Shown here in pieces: positions 24,699 through 32,758 of a stretch of DNA of 64,000 nucleotides. The DNA comes from Paenibacillus puerhi. Lineage in GTDB: Bacteria > Bacillota > Bacilli > Paenibacillales > NBRC-103111. Below the pieces are notes generated by a model. That model worked only from the letters and a program-made list of their open reading frames with translations. It made no database searches and was not told the origin of the DNA. A program made the translations under genes and the position numbers. The DNA lies in the NCBI RefSeq assembly GCF_009846885.1, contig NZ_WUWM01000030.1, positions 1-64,000 on the forward strand, given 5' to 3'. Numbering within the stretch: the first letter of the stretch is position 1; every line of letters starts with the position of its first letter.

Positions 24699-26228
24699 TT
24701 ACTGAGCGAACTGCTTATAAGCTGCGGCCATATCCAGATACGCCTTTTTCATATCCGGCAAATTGTTCAGCTTCTCGACATGCGCCTTGTACTCGTCCAT
24801 GGAGATTTGACCGACGATCGCCTTGGTCATCATCGACTTGAACTCCGCTTCATACTTCGGCCAAGTGCTGATCCACGCATCGCTGGAAATGATCCGATAC
24901 GGATCGATTTTGCCAATCTCATCGAAAATTTCCACTTCCTTGATTTTATCGTCGTTGTATGCCTTATCCCCGGAAGCGCTGATGACCTTGCCCCACTTCG
25001 CGTACGCAAGCACCCCTGCGCCCTTGCTCGTCGTGTTGACCTCTTTGACGCCTTGCTCGGTCAATACCATCTGGCCGTTCACGACCGTATGATGGATATC
25101 CGGCAAGCCGTAATAAGCGAAGTCCGTCATTTCCTGCGAAGCGGTTTTCTCGAAATAAGCGAGAAGCTGCTTCACCTTGGCTTCCGGTACTTTCTTGGAG
25201 ATGTAGTAGCCCCCGGCGACGCCCGTCTCGAGCGCAACCGCATCGCCGCCCGGACCTTTCAGATGCAGGTTCAGGATTTTGGCATCCGGCTGGCCCGATT
25301 TCTTCATGGCGTTCTCCCAATCGTTATCCCACCAAATCGGACGTCCGTAAGAAGCGGCGCGATTGGTCTTGAACAGCTCCTCCGCCTGCGATTCCTTCAT
25401 GACCGCGTACTCCTTGGACATCAGGCCTTCGGCATACAGCTTGCGGAACCATGCCACCATTTCGGTATACTGCGGAGTCAGACGCGGGCTGATGAAGCCG
25501 CCTTCGTCATTATACTTTGGATCAAGCACGCCGAATGCCGCCTGGAACGAAGCGACAGGATCATTAATATACAGCAGGCCGACCGTATCCTTCTTCCCGT
25601 TGCCGTCCATATCGCTGTCCACGATTTTTTTCAAGGCCGCCTCGTACTCGTCCAGCGTTTTGGGGACCGGGATGTTCAGCTTGTCGAGCCAGTCCTTGCG
25701 GATCTTGATGCCGCCGTCCACACGGGAGCGAGAGCGGGGAACCGCGTAGATTTTGCCGTCGACCGTCAAGTATTTCAGCGCATCCTTGGCCAGATTGTTC
25801 TTCAAGTTCGGATATTCGCTCAGGTCTCCGAGGAAAGGCGTCAAATCCCAAAATGCGCCGTTCTTGATCGCATTCACCAGCGTAGGACGGTTATTGTCCT
25901 GATAGGCGACAACCTCCGGCAAATCCCCGGATGCGAGCAGCAGGTCCAGCTTGTTGTTCAGGTCGCCCGAAGGGACCCACTCCACATCCAGCTTCGCATT
26001 CGTCCGCTTCTCCCATTCCTTCCAATACACGTTGTTCATATCGGGCACTTCATTGTACAGACCTGCAAACATTTTGATCGTGAGGGGCTTGTTTTCCGCT
26101 TCGCCCGCGCTCTTATTTCCATCTGCGGCACCCGAGCCTCCGTCCGTTCCCGAATTACAGCCTGCGAGCATCGTGACGGCGAGCAGCGCGGACACGCCGG
26201 CCGTCCATCCTTTTTTCCTGTTTCTCAT
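24699..26228 (-). CDS. Sugar ABC transporter substrate-binding lipoprotein (LplA-like)
   Basis: A 509-residue extracytoplasmic lipoprotein. The signal peptide ends in the lipobox LAGC (cysteine near residue 24) and is followed by a Gly/Ser/Asp linker. The remainder is a family 1-type solute-binding fold of the oligosaccharide/aldouronate type (YPNLKNNLAKDALKYLTVDG, then KIYAVPRSRS). GGGAGG precedes the ATG. Two permease genes lie upstream and a GHL6-like glycosidase downstream, so its ligand is presumably the substrate of those enzymes. A cre-like box lies 20 bases before the ATG in a 252-base gap that may hold an internal promoter. Confidence 0.9.
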   Translation of the reverse strand: MRNRKKGWTAGVSALLAVTMLAGCNSGTDGGSGAADGNKSAGEAENKPLTIKMFAGLYNEVPDMNNVYWKEWEKRTNAKLDVEWVPSGDLNNKLDLLLASGDLPEVVAYQDNNRPTLVNAIKNGAFWDLTPFLGDLSEYPNLKNNLAKDALKYLTVDGKIYAVPRSRSRVDGGIKIRKDWLDKLNIPVPKTLDEYEAALKKIVDSDMDGNGKKDTVGLLYINDPVASFQAAFGVLDPKYNDEGGFISPRLTPQYTEMVAWFRKLYAEGLMSKEYAVMKESQAEELFKTNRAASYGRPIWWDNDWENAMKKSGQPDAKILNLHLKGPGGDAVALETGVAGGYYISKKVPEAKVKQLLAYFEKTASQEMTDFAYYGLPDIHHTVVNGQMVLTEQGVKEVNTTSKGAGVLAYAKWGKVISASGDKAYNDDKIKEVEIFDEIGKIDPYRIISSDAWISTWPKYEAEFKSMMTKAIVGQISMDEYKAHVEKLNNLPDMKKAYLDMAAAYKQFAQ

Positions 26229-26247
26229 GTTGATCCTCCCTTTGTGT

Positions 26248-26262
26248 AGTAAACGATTTCAC
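26248..26262 (-). promoter_or_regulatory. cre-like box before lplA of the twin-glycosidase locus
   Basis: The minus strand reads GTGAAATCGTTTACT, matching the cre consensus except for its first base. Its position 20 bases before the start codon suggests CcpA roadblock repression. Outside this box, the 252-base gap 26229-26480 holds GC-rich inverted repeats but no clear promoter. Confidence 0.5.
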
Positions 26263-26480
26263 GAATTCTTGAGTCGCCTCATCCGGCCCCCTATTGAGCC
26301 TCAGAGAGGACCGGTACCCTCATAGTAGCGGGCCTGCTGCAGGCAGCCTACAGACAAAACTTGACCTCCTGCCAGGCGGGCAAAAAAAGTCCGGAACCCG
26401 CTGCGCTGCACGCCCCTTGGGCTCCTTCCGCTTCCCCCCTTGCAAAATTCGTCCGGTCCCCCCATCGGGCCGCTAAGGAA

Positions 26481-27359
26481 CTAGCCCTTAACGGAACCGA
26501 GCATAACACCCTTGGCAAAGTGCTTTTGCAGGAAAGGGTACACGATCAGAATCGGCGCCATAGCCAGTACGATCGAGGCCATCCGGATCGTCTCCTGCGG
26601 CACGACCGCTTCGTCGCTCGCTCCTGCCTGCGCTACGGCTACGGAGTTGGAGTCGATGACCAGCGTCTTGACCAGAATTTGCAGTGTCCATTTCTTGGAA
26701 TCGGCGATATAGACCAGCGCATTAAAATACGTATTCCAGTGAGCGACAGCGAAAAATAGCGTGAACGCCGCGATAGCGGGAAGCGAAAGCGGCAATATGA
26801 TTCGTAGAAATACGCCGATATCGGAGCTGCCGTCAATTCGGGCGGCATCCTCCAGCTCCGCTGGAAGGGAATCCATGAAGCTCTTGATCACGATGAGGCT
26901 CCAGGCGTTCGTCAAGCTCGGCCAGATCAACGACCAATACGAGTTGAGCAGCCCTAGCTCCTTCACCAGCAAGTAGTTCGGCACGATGCCCGCGCTGAAC
27001 ACCAGCGTAAACACCACGCCGCCCATAATTAATTTATGGCCCGGCAGCGTCTTCTTCGTCAAGCCGTACGCCATCGTGAAGGATACGACAATGTTCAGAA
27101 TCGTACCCACGACGGTGATGAAGGTCGTGCTCTTCAGCGCATTCAGAAAGCTATTCGTCGACAGGATGTACCGATACGATTCCAGCGACCATTGGTCGGG
27201 GAACAAATAAAACTTTAACGGCACGTACACCTGCGGATCGGTAAAGGAAACGCTGAATACATACAGGAATGGGAACAAGCAGGCCGCGGAAATGAGGGTA
27301 ATCCCGCTATAATTGATCCAGTCGAACAGGGTCATTCTTTTTTTCTGCACAAAGCTCAT
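26481..27359 (-). CDS. Sugar ABC transporter permease (YtcP/LplC-like)
   Basis: A 292-residue inner-membrane permease of the binding-protein-dependent type. Six hydrophobic helices are visible, with the EAA loop near EDAARIDGSS and ending RIILPLSLPAIAAF. The C-terminus LQKHFAKGVMLGSVKG is typical of this subgroup. AAGGAGG stands before the ATG. It pairs with the LplB-type permease encoded 36 bases upstream. No ATPase is encoded in the locus; a shared MsmX-type ATPase is expected elsewhere. Confidence 0.92.
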   Translation of the reverse strand: MSFVQKKRMTLFDWINYSGITLISAACLFPFLYVFSVSFTDPQVYVPLKFYLFPDQWSLESYRYILSTNSFLNALKSTTFITVVGTILNIVVSFTMAYGLTKKTLPGHKLIMGGVVFTLVFSAGIVPNYLLVKELGLLNSYWSLIWPSLTNAWSLIVIKSFMDSLPAELEDAARIDGSSDIGVFLRIILPLSLPAIAAFTLFFAVAHWNTYFNALVYIADSKKWTLQILVKTLVIDSNSVAVAQAGASDEAVVPQETIRMASIVLAMAPILIVYPFLQKHFAKGVMLGSVKG

Positions 27360-27394
27360 CCGGTAAACCTCCTTGTCTATCGTCTTGCGGGCGC

Positions 27395-28348
27395 TTAGTA
27401 GATTCCCTCGTGGCCGAGCTTCTTGACGATATAATTCGACGTCACGATGAATACGAGACCGACGACGCCCTTGAACATGCCTACCGTTACCCCGACGCTG
27501 ATCTGACCGCGCAGAATACCGTGGGTATACGCGTACGTGTCGAATACCTCGCCGACGGACAGGATGAGCGGGTTAATCATCAGCAGCACCTGCTCGAAGC
27601 CGATATCGGCCATACTGCCGAGGCGGAGAATAAGCAGGATGATGACCGTCGGGCGGATCGCCGGGAGCGTAATGTGCCAGATCTGGCGCATCCGGCTCGC
27701 TCCGTCGACCACGGCCGCTTCGTAGCGCTGCGGATCGACGCCCGCCATCGCCGCCAGGAAGATAATCGTCCCCCAGCCCGCTTCCTTCCACATATTCTGC
27801 GCGGTAAGGATCCCCCAGAAGTAATTCGGGTCGGAAAGGAAGGAGACGGTTTCCCCCCCGGCGGAGGAGATCACCTTGTTGATCACGCCTACATCCGCCG
27901 ACAACATGAAAAACGTCAGGCTCGCTACCACAACCCATGAAAGAAAATGGGGCATATACACGATCGACTGATTAAAGCGCTTGAACGATTCGTGACGAAT
28001 TTCGTTCAACATCAGGGCGAGCAGGATCGGCAGCGGAAAGTGAAAGACGAGTGCGATAAAGTTAATGGCAAACGTATTTCGCAGCATCAAATAAAAATTG
28101 GGATCCGCAAACAGCGTGGAGAAGTGGCTTACCCCCACCCACGGACTTCCGGCAAAGCCAAGAAACGGATTGTAATCCTTAAAAGCCAGCAGCAGGCCCC
28201 ACAGGGGGGCAAACTTGAACACAATAAAATAGAGCAGGCCGGGCAGCACCAGCAAATAAATAGACCGGTGCTGGAGGATCCGGGCCAGCAGCCCGCCGGA
28301 GCGGGCTGCGCCTGCATCTTGCGGCCGCACAGCAGCGTCAGCTTTCAT
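27395..28348 (-). CDS. Sugar ABC transporter permease (LplB/YteP-like)
   Basis: A 317-residue permease with six membrane helices. The N-terminal motif YIVFKFAPLWGLLLAFKDYN and the EAA loop EAAVVDGASR...ITLPAIRP are characteristic of LplB/YteP proteins. I start at the ATG at 28348 because GAGGTG lies seven bases upstream and it avoids overlap with the preceding glycosidase gene; a longer frame begins at 28408. It forms the channel with the YtcP-like permease. Second gene of the operon starting with GHL6-like paralogue A. Confidence 0.92.
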   Translation of the reverse strand: MKADAAVRPQDAGAARSGGLLARILQHRSIYLLVLPGLLYFIVFKFAPLWGLLLAFKDYNPFLGFAGSPWVGVSHFSTLFADPNFYLMLRNTFAINFIALVFHFPLPILLALMLNEIRHESFKRFNQSIVYMPHFLSWVVVASLTFFMLSADVGVINKVISSAGGETVSFLSDPNYFWGILTAQNMWKEAGWGTIIFLAAMAGVDPQRYEAAVVDGASRMRQIWHITLPAIRPTVIILLILRLGSMADIGFEQVLLMINPLILSVGEVFDTYAYTHGILRGQISVGVTVGMFKGVVGLVFIVTSNYIVKKLGHEGIY

Positions 28349-28376
28349 ATCGGAGCACCTCGATTCATGTTGATGT

Positions 28377-30365
28377 TCATGTCGCCTGTTCGATGATGAC
28401 GGCCTCATAGACGTCAGGCAAGGCGACTGTTATGGCTATGCCGTCCTCCGAAGGCTGCCAGGATAGCTCTTGCCCGGTGCGCAACGCGTACACGCGCGCC
28501 GGCGGGTTGAGGCCGCGAAGCTCGACCCGAATGGCGCTTAAGGGAAGAGGCTGGCTGTAAGTCAGCCCGTTGAAGCCCGACAAATTCAGCGCATGCAGCA
28601 TAAGACTGCCGTCAGGCTGCCGGTGCAGAAACCACTCGGTGCAGGCCGGGGCATCCGTGGATAAGCGAAGCTCCTCCTCCAGCAGGTGCTTCAAGACATC
28701 GATCACCGCATACTTGTGATCCTCGAACCCATGCCGCGCGTATAATGCGCCCGGATTCCAGGGATAGTAGACGCCGCGGCCGCCGCGCTTTACGATGCCC
28801 AGTCCGAACCAGCCGCTCTCCGCATGTCCGTATGCCCGCTCGGGCGGACCGAACGAGGAGGGAGCAATAAAGGGCATATGCCGGTCTGCGCCTTGCTCGA
28901 AGGTCGTATAAGAGAAGGCTTGATCGGCGATGATCCAGCTTCGCTTCTCGAGGCTTGGGAACAGGCGTTTATCCGAAACGTTCAGATACGCAGCCGGCTT
29001 CTCGTTTAATCTGCCGTCGGAGGCCGCTCCGAACAGCTTATCCAGCGATAACGCGTCCTGCTGGAGGGCTCCGCCTGTTGCGATCAGGTGAATGCCCTCC
29101 CTCTGCAGCTCGACAAGCGCTTCGCGCTGCCCGGCTTCAAGCCTGGCAACGGCCGGGAGCATAACCGCCTTTACCTGTCTCAAAGCCTCCAGTTTGCCGG
29201 CTAGTCTGTCCTGTACGACGACATCGAATAAGATATGGGACTCCTTCAGCATCTTGAACAGTCCCTCGTATTCTTTGAGCGCATGCGCATCCTTCGGCTT
29301 GATCAGGGCGACGTCGGCCATGGATTCCAGATTCCCGTAGAACCGTTCATGCCGGGAGTGAAATTGATACACCGCTTTGGCCGCCTCGAAGTTCGCTTCG
29401 TCCGGATACCCGTCAAATGCGCCGATGATGCAGAAATCAAGGCCGGACCCGTTCGCGATATTTTCGTAAAGCCGGATCTCGACCTCATGCTTGGAGACGC
29501 CGGTGAACCGATAGGTCAGATCAATGGCATTGATGCAGCAATTGCTGACCAGCTTGTCATCCCAGCTGTTCTCGACGGAAGCGACGTTCTCGGAGGCCGA
29601 GTACAGCCAGGTCGGCAACACACGGTGAAGTGCCGTATTGGACTCCTTGCGAACGATATCCACGTAGTCCGGAAAATACGTGCAGATCGCGACGTCCGGC
29701 CTTACGGTTTTCACAGCCTCCTGAATGCGCCGCAGAATGTCCCGTACCGTGATCTCCTGGAACTGCCTGTAGGCTTCGTGAAGCTCATGCCCGGGTCCGT
29801 CGTACCGCGTCAAGTCGGCTCCGTACATCTCCGCGAACCGCCTCTTGCAATTGTCGCAGTAGCACGGTCCGTAATGATTGCCGCTATAATCCCAATGCTG
29901 GTAACCGAACATATTGAAGAAAATGCCGTCGACCGGATACTTCGCAATGACCTCTTCGATCATCCGCAGGGAAAGCTGCTGCTGATACTCGCTATTCAGA
30001 CAAGTGTGTACGATCCCGTCATAATTCACCTCTTGCCCGGCCCGTGTCCGGTAAAACCACTCCGGGCTCCGCTCGAACAAGCTCTCATGCGCTTTGCTGA
30101 AGTCGAACCGGGCTATAAACTTCATCCCGCTTTCATGAGCCTTCGCTACGGCCTCCCCGAGCAGATCCTTTTTCAAGTACGGCGTTACATACTGGAAGTC
30201 CAGCTCCGTTGGATAAAAGGCGAACATTCCGCCTGCATTCATCATAAGTACGTTGGCTTCGTACTGCTTCAGTTCCGAGATCAATCGGTCCACATCCAGA
30301 TCCGCGTCGATTTCTCTCAAGTTATTTTGAATGAGACGAAGCTTGTTTGTTGACCACCAATTCAC
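28377..30365 (-). CDS. GHL6/GH42-like glycoside hydrolase, paralogue A
   Basis: A 662-residue cytoplasmic protein homologous along its whole length to the protein at 22561-24597. Shared motifs are FIARFDFSKAHES, DGIFFNMFGYQHWDYSG and the Cys cluster CYCDNCKRRFAEMYG. A GH42 trimerisation-like domain (about 370-560) and a beta C-terminus follow. I chose the GTG at 30365 (VNWWSTNKLRLIQNN) because GGGGAGG lies upstream and it aligns with the paralogue start. It is the first gene of the locus. The two paralogues differ strongly outside the motifs, so they may act on different linkages of one oligosaccharide. Substrate unknown. Confidence 0.7.
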   Translation of the reverse strand: MNWWSTNKLRLIQNNLREIDADLDVDRLISELKQYEANVLMMNAGGMFAFYPTELDFQYVTPYLKKDLLGEAVAKAHESGMKFIARFDFSKAHESLFERSPEWFYRTRAGQEVNYDGIVHTCLNSEYQQQLSLRMIEEVIAKYPVDGIFFNMFGYQHWDYSGNHYGPCYCDNCKRRFAEMYGADLTRYDGPGHELHEAYRQFQEITVRDILRRIQEAVKTVRPDVAICTYFPDYVDIVRKESNTALHRVLPTWLYSASENVASVENSWDDKLVSNCCINAIDLTYRFTGVSKHEVEIRLYENIANGSGLDFCIIGAFDGYPDEANFEAAKAVYQFHSRHERFYGNLESMADVALIKPKDAHALKEYEGLFKMLKESHILFDVVVQDRLAGKLEALRQVKAVMLPAVARLEAGQREALVELQREGIHLIATGGALQQDALSLDKLFGAASDGRLNEKPAAYLNVSDKRLFPSLEKRSWIIADQAFSYTTFEQGADRHMPFIAPSSFGPPERAYGHAESGWFGLGIVKRGGRGVYYPWNPGALYARHGFEDHKYAVIDVLKHLLEEELRLSTDAPACTEWFLHRQPDGSLMLHALNLSGFNGLTYSQPLPLSAIRVELRGLNPPARVYALRTGQELSWQPSEDGIAITVALPDVYEAVIIEQAT

Positions 30366-30430
30366 TTGTCCTCTACCTCCCCAGCCATTCGGTATGCCTT
30401 TAGTGTAGGATCCCGGGCGGAGGCGCTGTA

Positions 30431-30471
30431 GGGACATTTTTTGATAAGACGGCACAGGAAATATATGTCCC
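30431..30471 (-). promoter_or_regulatory. Inverted GGGACAT/ATGTCCC operator upstream of the twin-glycosidase operon
   Basis: GGGACAT (30431-30437) and ATGTCCC (30465-30471) face each other 34 bases apart, start to start. They lie 66-106 bases before the GTG of paralogue A. The left half with the flanking CGGCACA recurs upstream of glycerate kinase (17929-17957). A TACACT box downstream (about 30404-30409) may be the -10, without a good -35. Confidence 0.45.
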
Positions 30472-30484
30472 CTCGGCCATGCCG

Positions 30485-30520
30485 AAAAAGCCTGAGTCCG
30501 CGCTGTACGCGTACTCAGGC
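30485..30520 (-). terminator. Tandem terminator 3 after bcp
   Basis: The minus-strand stem GCCTGAGT...ACTCAGGC with an inner CGCG/CGCG pairing is followed by TTTTT. Confidence 0.75.
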
Positions 30521-30545
30521 TCTATCCTGTTGGATAGCCGGCATG

Positions 30546-30582
30546 AAAAAAACGTCCGGTTCGATTCTGTGGCTCGATCCGG
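30546..30582 (-). terminator. Tandem terminator 2 after bcp
   Basis: The minus strand has CCGGATCGA pairing with TCGAACCGG (one mismatch), then ACG and seven T. Confidence 0.65.
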
Positions 30583-30583
30583 C

Positions 30584-30622
30584 AAAAAGACCGCCCATGG
30601 ATAGAATCCTCGGACGGTCTTG
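30584..30622 (-). terminator. Tandem terminator 1 after bcp
   Basis: The minus strand has AAGACCGTCC pairing imperfectly with GGGCGGTCTT, followed by further T residues, 15 bases after the bcp stop codon. Confidence 0.6.
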
Positions 30623-30636
30623 TGTAATCGATCTGC

Positions 30637-31113
30637 TTAGTTTCCTTCCATGGCTCTCACCGCTTGCTCAACCTCTTCCAGATGCCCCTTCATCCTCACC
30701 TTGCGCCATTCCCTCACCAGTCTTCCCTGCTTATCGATCAGGAACGTGGACCGGACAATCCCCATATACTCGCGTCCGTACAGCTTCTTCAGCGCCCAGA
30801 CTCCGAACTGCTCGGCGACCTGATGGTCGGGATCGGACAACAGCGGGAACGGCAGCTCGTACTTGGCTGCAAACTTGTGGTGGGAGCGGACAGGGTCCGG
30901 ACTGATGCCGATGACGGCGGTGTTCATATTGCCGAGCTCTCCGGAGTAATCGCGGAATTGGCAGGCCTGCTCCGTACAGGTAGGCGTCATGTTCCTGGGA
31001 TAAAAGTACAGAACGACATGGCGGCCCCGAAACTCGCTGAGCGTGACGCTCTCCCCATTCGCAGCGGTCAGCGTGAAGTCGGGAACGGGCTGTCCGACGG
31101 TCAATTCATGCAT
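30637..31113 (-). CDS. bcp: Thioredoxin-dependent peroxiredoxin (Bcp/PrxQ)
   Basis: A 158-residue cytoplasmic peroxiredoxin that reduces hydrogen and organic peroxides with thioredoxin. The peroxidatic C46 and resolving C51 are in NMTPTCTEQACQFRD, the 2-Cys PrxQ spacing of E. coli Bcp. VVLYFYPR and RSTFLIDKQG are family motifs. ATG at 31113 follows GGAGAGGAG; a frame extending seven codons further would start inside that ribosome site. It follows the ABC exporter genes in the same direction and is sealed off by three terminators. Confidence 0.95.
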   Translation of the reverse strand: MHELTVGQPVPDFTLTAANGESVTLSEFRGRHVVLYFYPRNMTPTCTEQACQFRDYSGELGNMNTAVIGISPDPVRSHHKFAAKYELPFPLLSDPDHQVAEQFGVWALKKLYGREYMGIVRSTFLIDKQGRLVREWRKVRMKGHLEEVEQAVRAMEGN

Positions 31114-31168
31114 AGTTCTTCTTCTCCTCTCCATATCTAAAGCAGCTGGCCGTAGGGCGCGCTGCGCT

Positions 31169-31957
31169 CTACGAGCCTGCGCCGCGGTAGCGTTTAACCC
31201 CGATATTCCATGCGGTTAAGCCGATCGTAAAGAATACGGCTCCGACCACGGGCGTAAGCAAGGCAAAGCTGCCCCAGTTGGCCCGGTCCAGAAAATAAGC
31301 GGACGGGTAAAAGCCGACGAAGCCGAACGGCAGCACCCAGGTCAAGGTGAACTTCATGACAGCATTGTAGATCGTCATCGGGTAACGTCCGTAGTTCTGC
31401 AAATTCCAGAGCAATGCGGTGATGCCGGTAGGCGCGTCGGAGAAAAACGACAACGCTGTAAAAAAGATATACACCCCCGCATAGATCATAATTGAGCCGG
31501 CAAGCAGCAGCACGAATACGAGCGGGTCGGACCAAGTCAGCTCAAGTCCCAGCTGAGGCCAGGTAAAGCCCATAATCACCAAGCCTACGAGCGCGCTGAA
31601 TAACGAGGACGGGTCCATGTTCTCCAGCATCAGCTGCACAAGGTTATGAGCCGGCCGCGTCAAGATCCGGTCCATTTCTCCCTTGACGATGTACTTCTCA
31701 CTAAAATTCCACAGATTAAAAAAAGTGATGAAAATTCCGTATGCGACCATAAAATAACCGTAAATGAACAACACCTGCTGCTCGTTCCATTCGTCGATGG
31801 TGGCCGTATGGCCGAACACCACCAGAATAAAAAATAGGTTGAGTCCGTTGAACAACAAATCCGACAGCAACTCGATCCAGAAGTCGGACCGGTAGGTCAA
31901 GCGCGTTTTCATGTAATTTTTCAAATAATCGATAACGAGTCCCGCATAGAAGAACAA
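31169..31957 (-). CDS. ABC-2 type exporter permease (COG3694-like)
   Basis: A 262-residue membrane protein with about six hydrophobic helices, starting FFYAGLVIDYLKNYMKTRLT. It resembles the second permease of COG4586/COG4587/COG3694 exporters. The frame starts with TTG at 31957. An AGGGGGG ribosome site nine bases upstream is formed by the last codons of the preceding permease gene, so the pair is probably coupled. Substrate of these exporters is not established. Confidence 0.8.
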   Translation of the reverse strand: MFFYAGLVIDYLKNYMKTRLTYRSDFWIELLSDLLFNGLNLFFILVVFGHTATIDEWNEQQVLFIYGYFMVAYGIFITFFNLWNFSEKYIVKGEMDRILTRPAHNLVQLMLENMDPSSLFSALVGLVIMGFTWPQLGLELTWSDPLVFVLLLAGSIMIYAGVYIFFTALSFFSDAPTGITALLWNLQNYGRYPMTIYNAVMKFTLTWVLPFGFVGFYPSAYFLDRANWGSFALLTPVVGAVFFTIGLTAWNIGVKRYRGAGS

Positions 31958-31963
31958 TGATCT

Positions 31964-32758
31964 CTACCCCCCTTGCACAAACAAACGCGATCGGGCGCTT
32001 CGCCACAGCACATACAGCGGCGCCAGCAGCACAACAAACCACAGCAGTTGAATCAGCAGTCCGTCATACACCGCGCTGCCCGTAACCGCTCCGGTAAAGA
32101 CCTTGCCGGGCAAGTACGTAATGGCCTGGAACGGCAGCAGCTTCAGAATGCCTTCGGCCCAGCCGGGGAAAAACGACATCGGGACGACCAGCCCGGAGAA
32201 CAGATCGACGGCCACCCGCTTCATCCGCATCAGACCCTCGTTATTTTCCAGGAAAAAGGCGCTCAGGCCCGTAATGATGTTGAGCTGCGTATTGATCAGA
32301 AAGCTGAAGAACAGCATCACAAGAAAGACGCCCCACAGCTTCGGATCGGTCGGCAGCTTGACGGAGAATAACAGCGATACGACCACCATACCCGGGGTGG
32401 AGAACAACAGCAGCCGGAACAAGCCTTCGCCCAGACCTTGCATCATTTTCACCAGGATGTAGTTATAAGGCCGGATAAGCTGAATCGCCACGCTGCCGTC
32501 CTTGATTTCGTTAGCAATTTCCCGGTCCAGATTATTGAAGTAGAAGGCTCGCGCCATCCAGCCCACGGCCACATAGGTCGTCATCTGCTCCAGAGTCAGG
32601 CCTCCGAGCACTTCCTTGGTGCCGTAGATCGCCTTCCATAAGAAGTAATAAGCGCCGATGTTGAGCGCATAAATAATAATGCCGCTATAATAGTTGACCC
32701 GGTAGGCCAGCATCATCAAGAAGCGGATGCGGATAATGTCCAGATAAGCGCTAGACAT
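31964..32758 (-). CDS. ABC-2 type exporter permease (COG4587-like)
   Basis: A 264-residue membrane protein with about six helices, starting MSSAYLDIIRIRFLMMLAYR. The ATG at 32758 lies inside the end of the ATPase gene (8-base overlap). A frame that continues 43 residues further upstream is only the antisense-free overlap with the ATPase C-terminus and is rejected as a start. It forms the membrane part together with the COG3694-like permease downstream. Confidence 0.8.
   Translation of the reverse strand: MSSAYLDIIRIRFLMMLAYRVNYYSGIIIYALNIGAYYFLWKAIYGTKEVLGGLTLEQMTTYVAVGWMARAFYFNNLDREIANEIKDGSVAIQLIRPYNYILVKMMQGLGEGLFRLLLFSTPGMVVVSLLFSVKLPTDPKLWGVFLVMLFFSFLINTQLNIITGLSAFFLENNEGLMRMKRVAVDLFSGLVVPMSFFPGWAEGILKLLPFQAITYLPGKVFTGAVTGSAVYDGLLIQLLWFVVLLAPLYVLWRSARSRLFVQGG

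Noticed and set aside
24576-26249. Long plus-strand open frame of about 557 codons opposite the lplA-type gene
   Set aside because: It is exactly antisense to a gene with a signal peptide, lipobox and family motifs, has no ribosome site and reads as low-complexity Arg/His/Val sequence, as expected from the opposite strand of GC-rich coding DNA.
29235-30353. Plus-strand open frame of about 372 codons opposite glycosidase A
   Set aside because: Antisense shadow; the minus-strand frame has clear family motifs and a paralogue.
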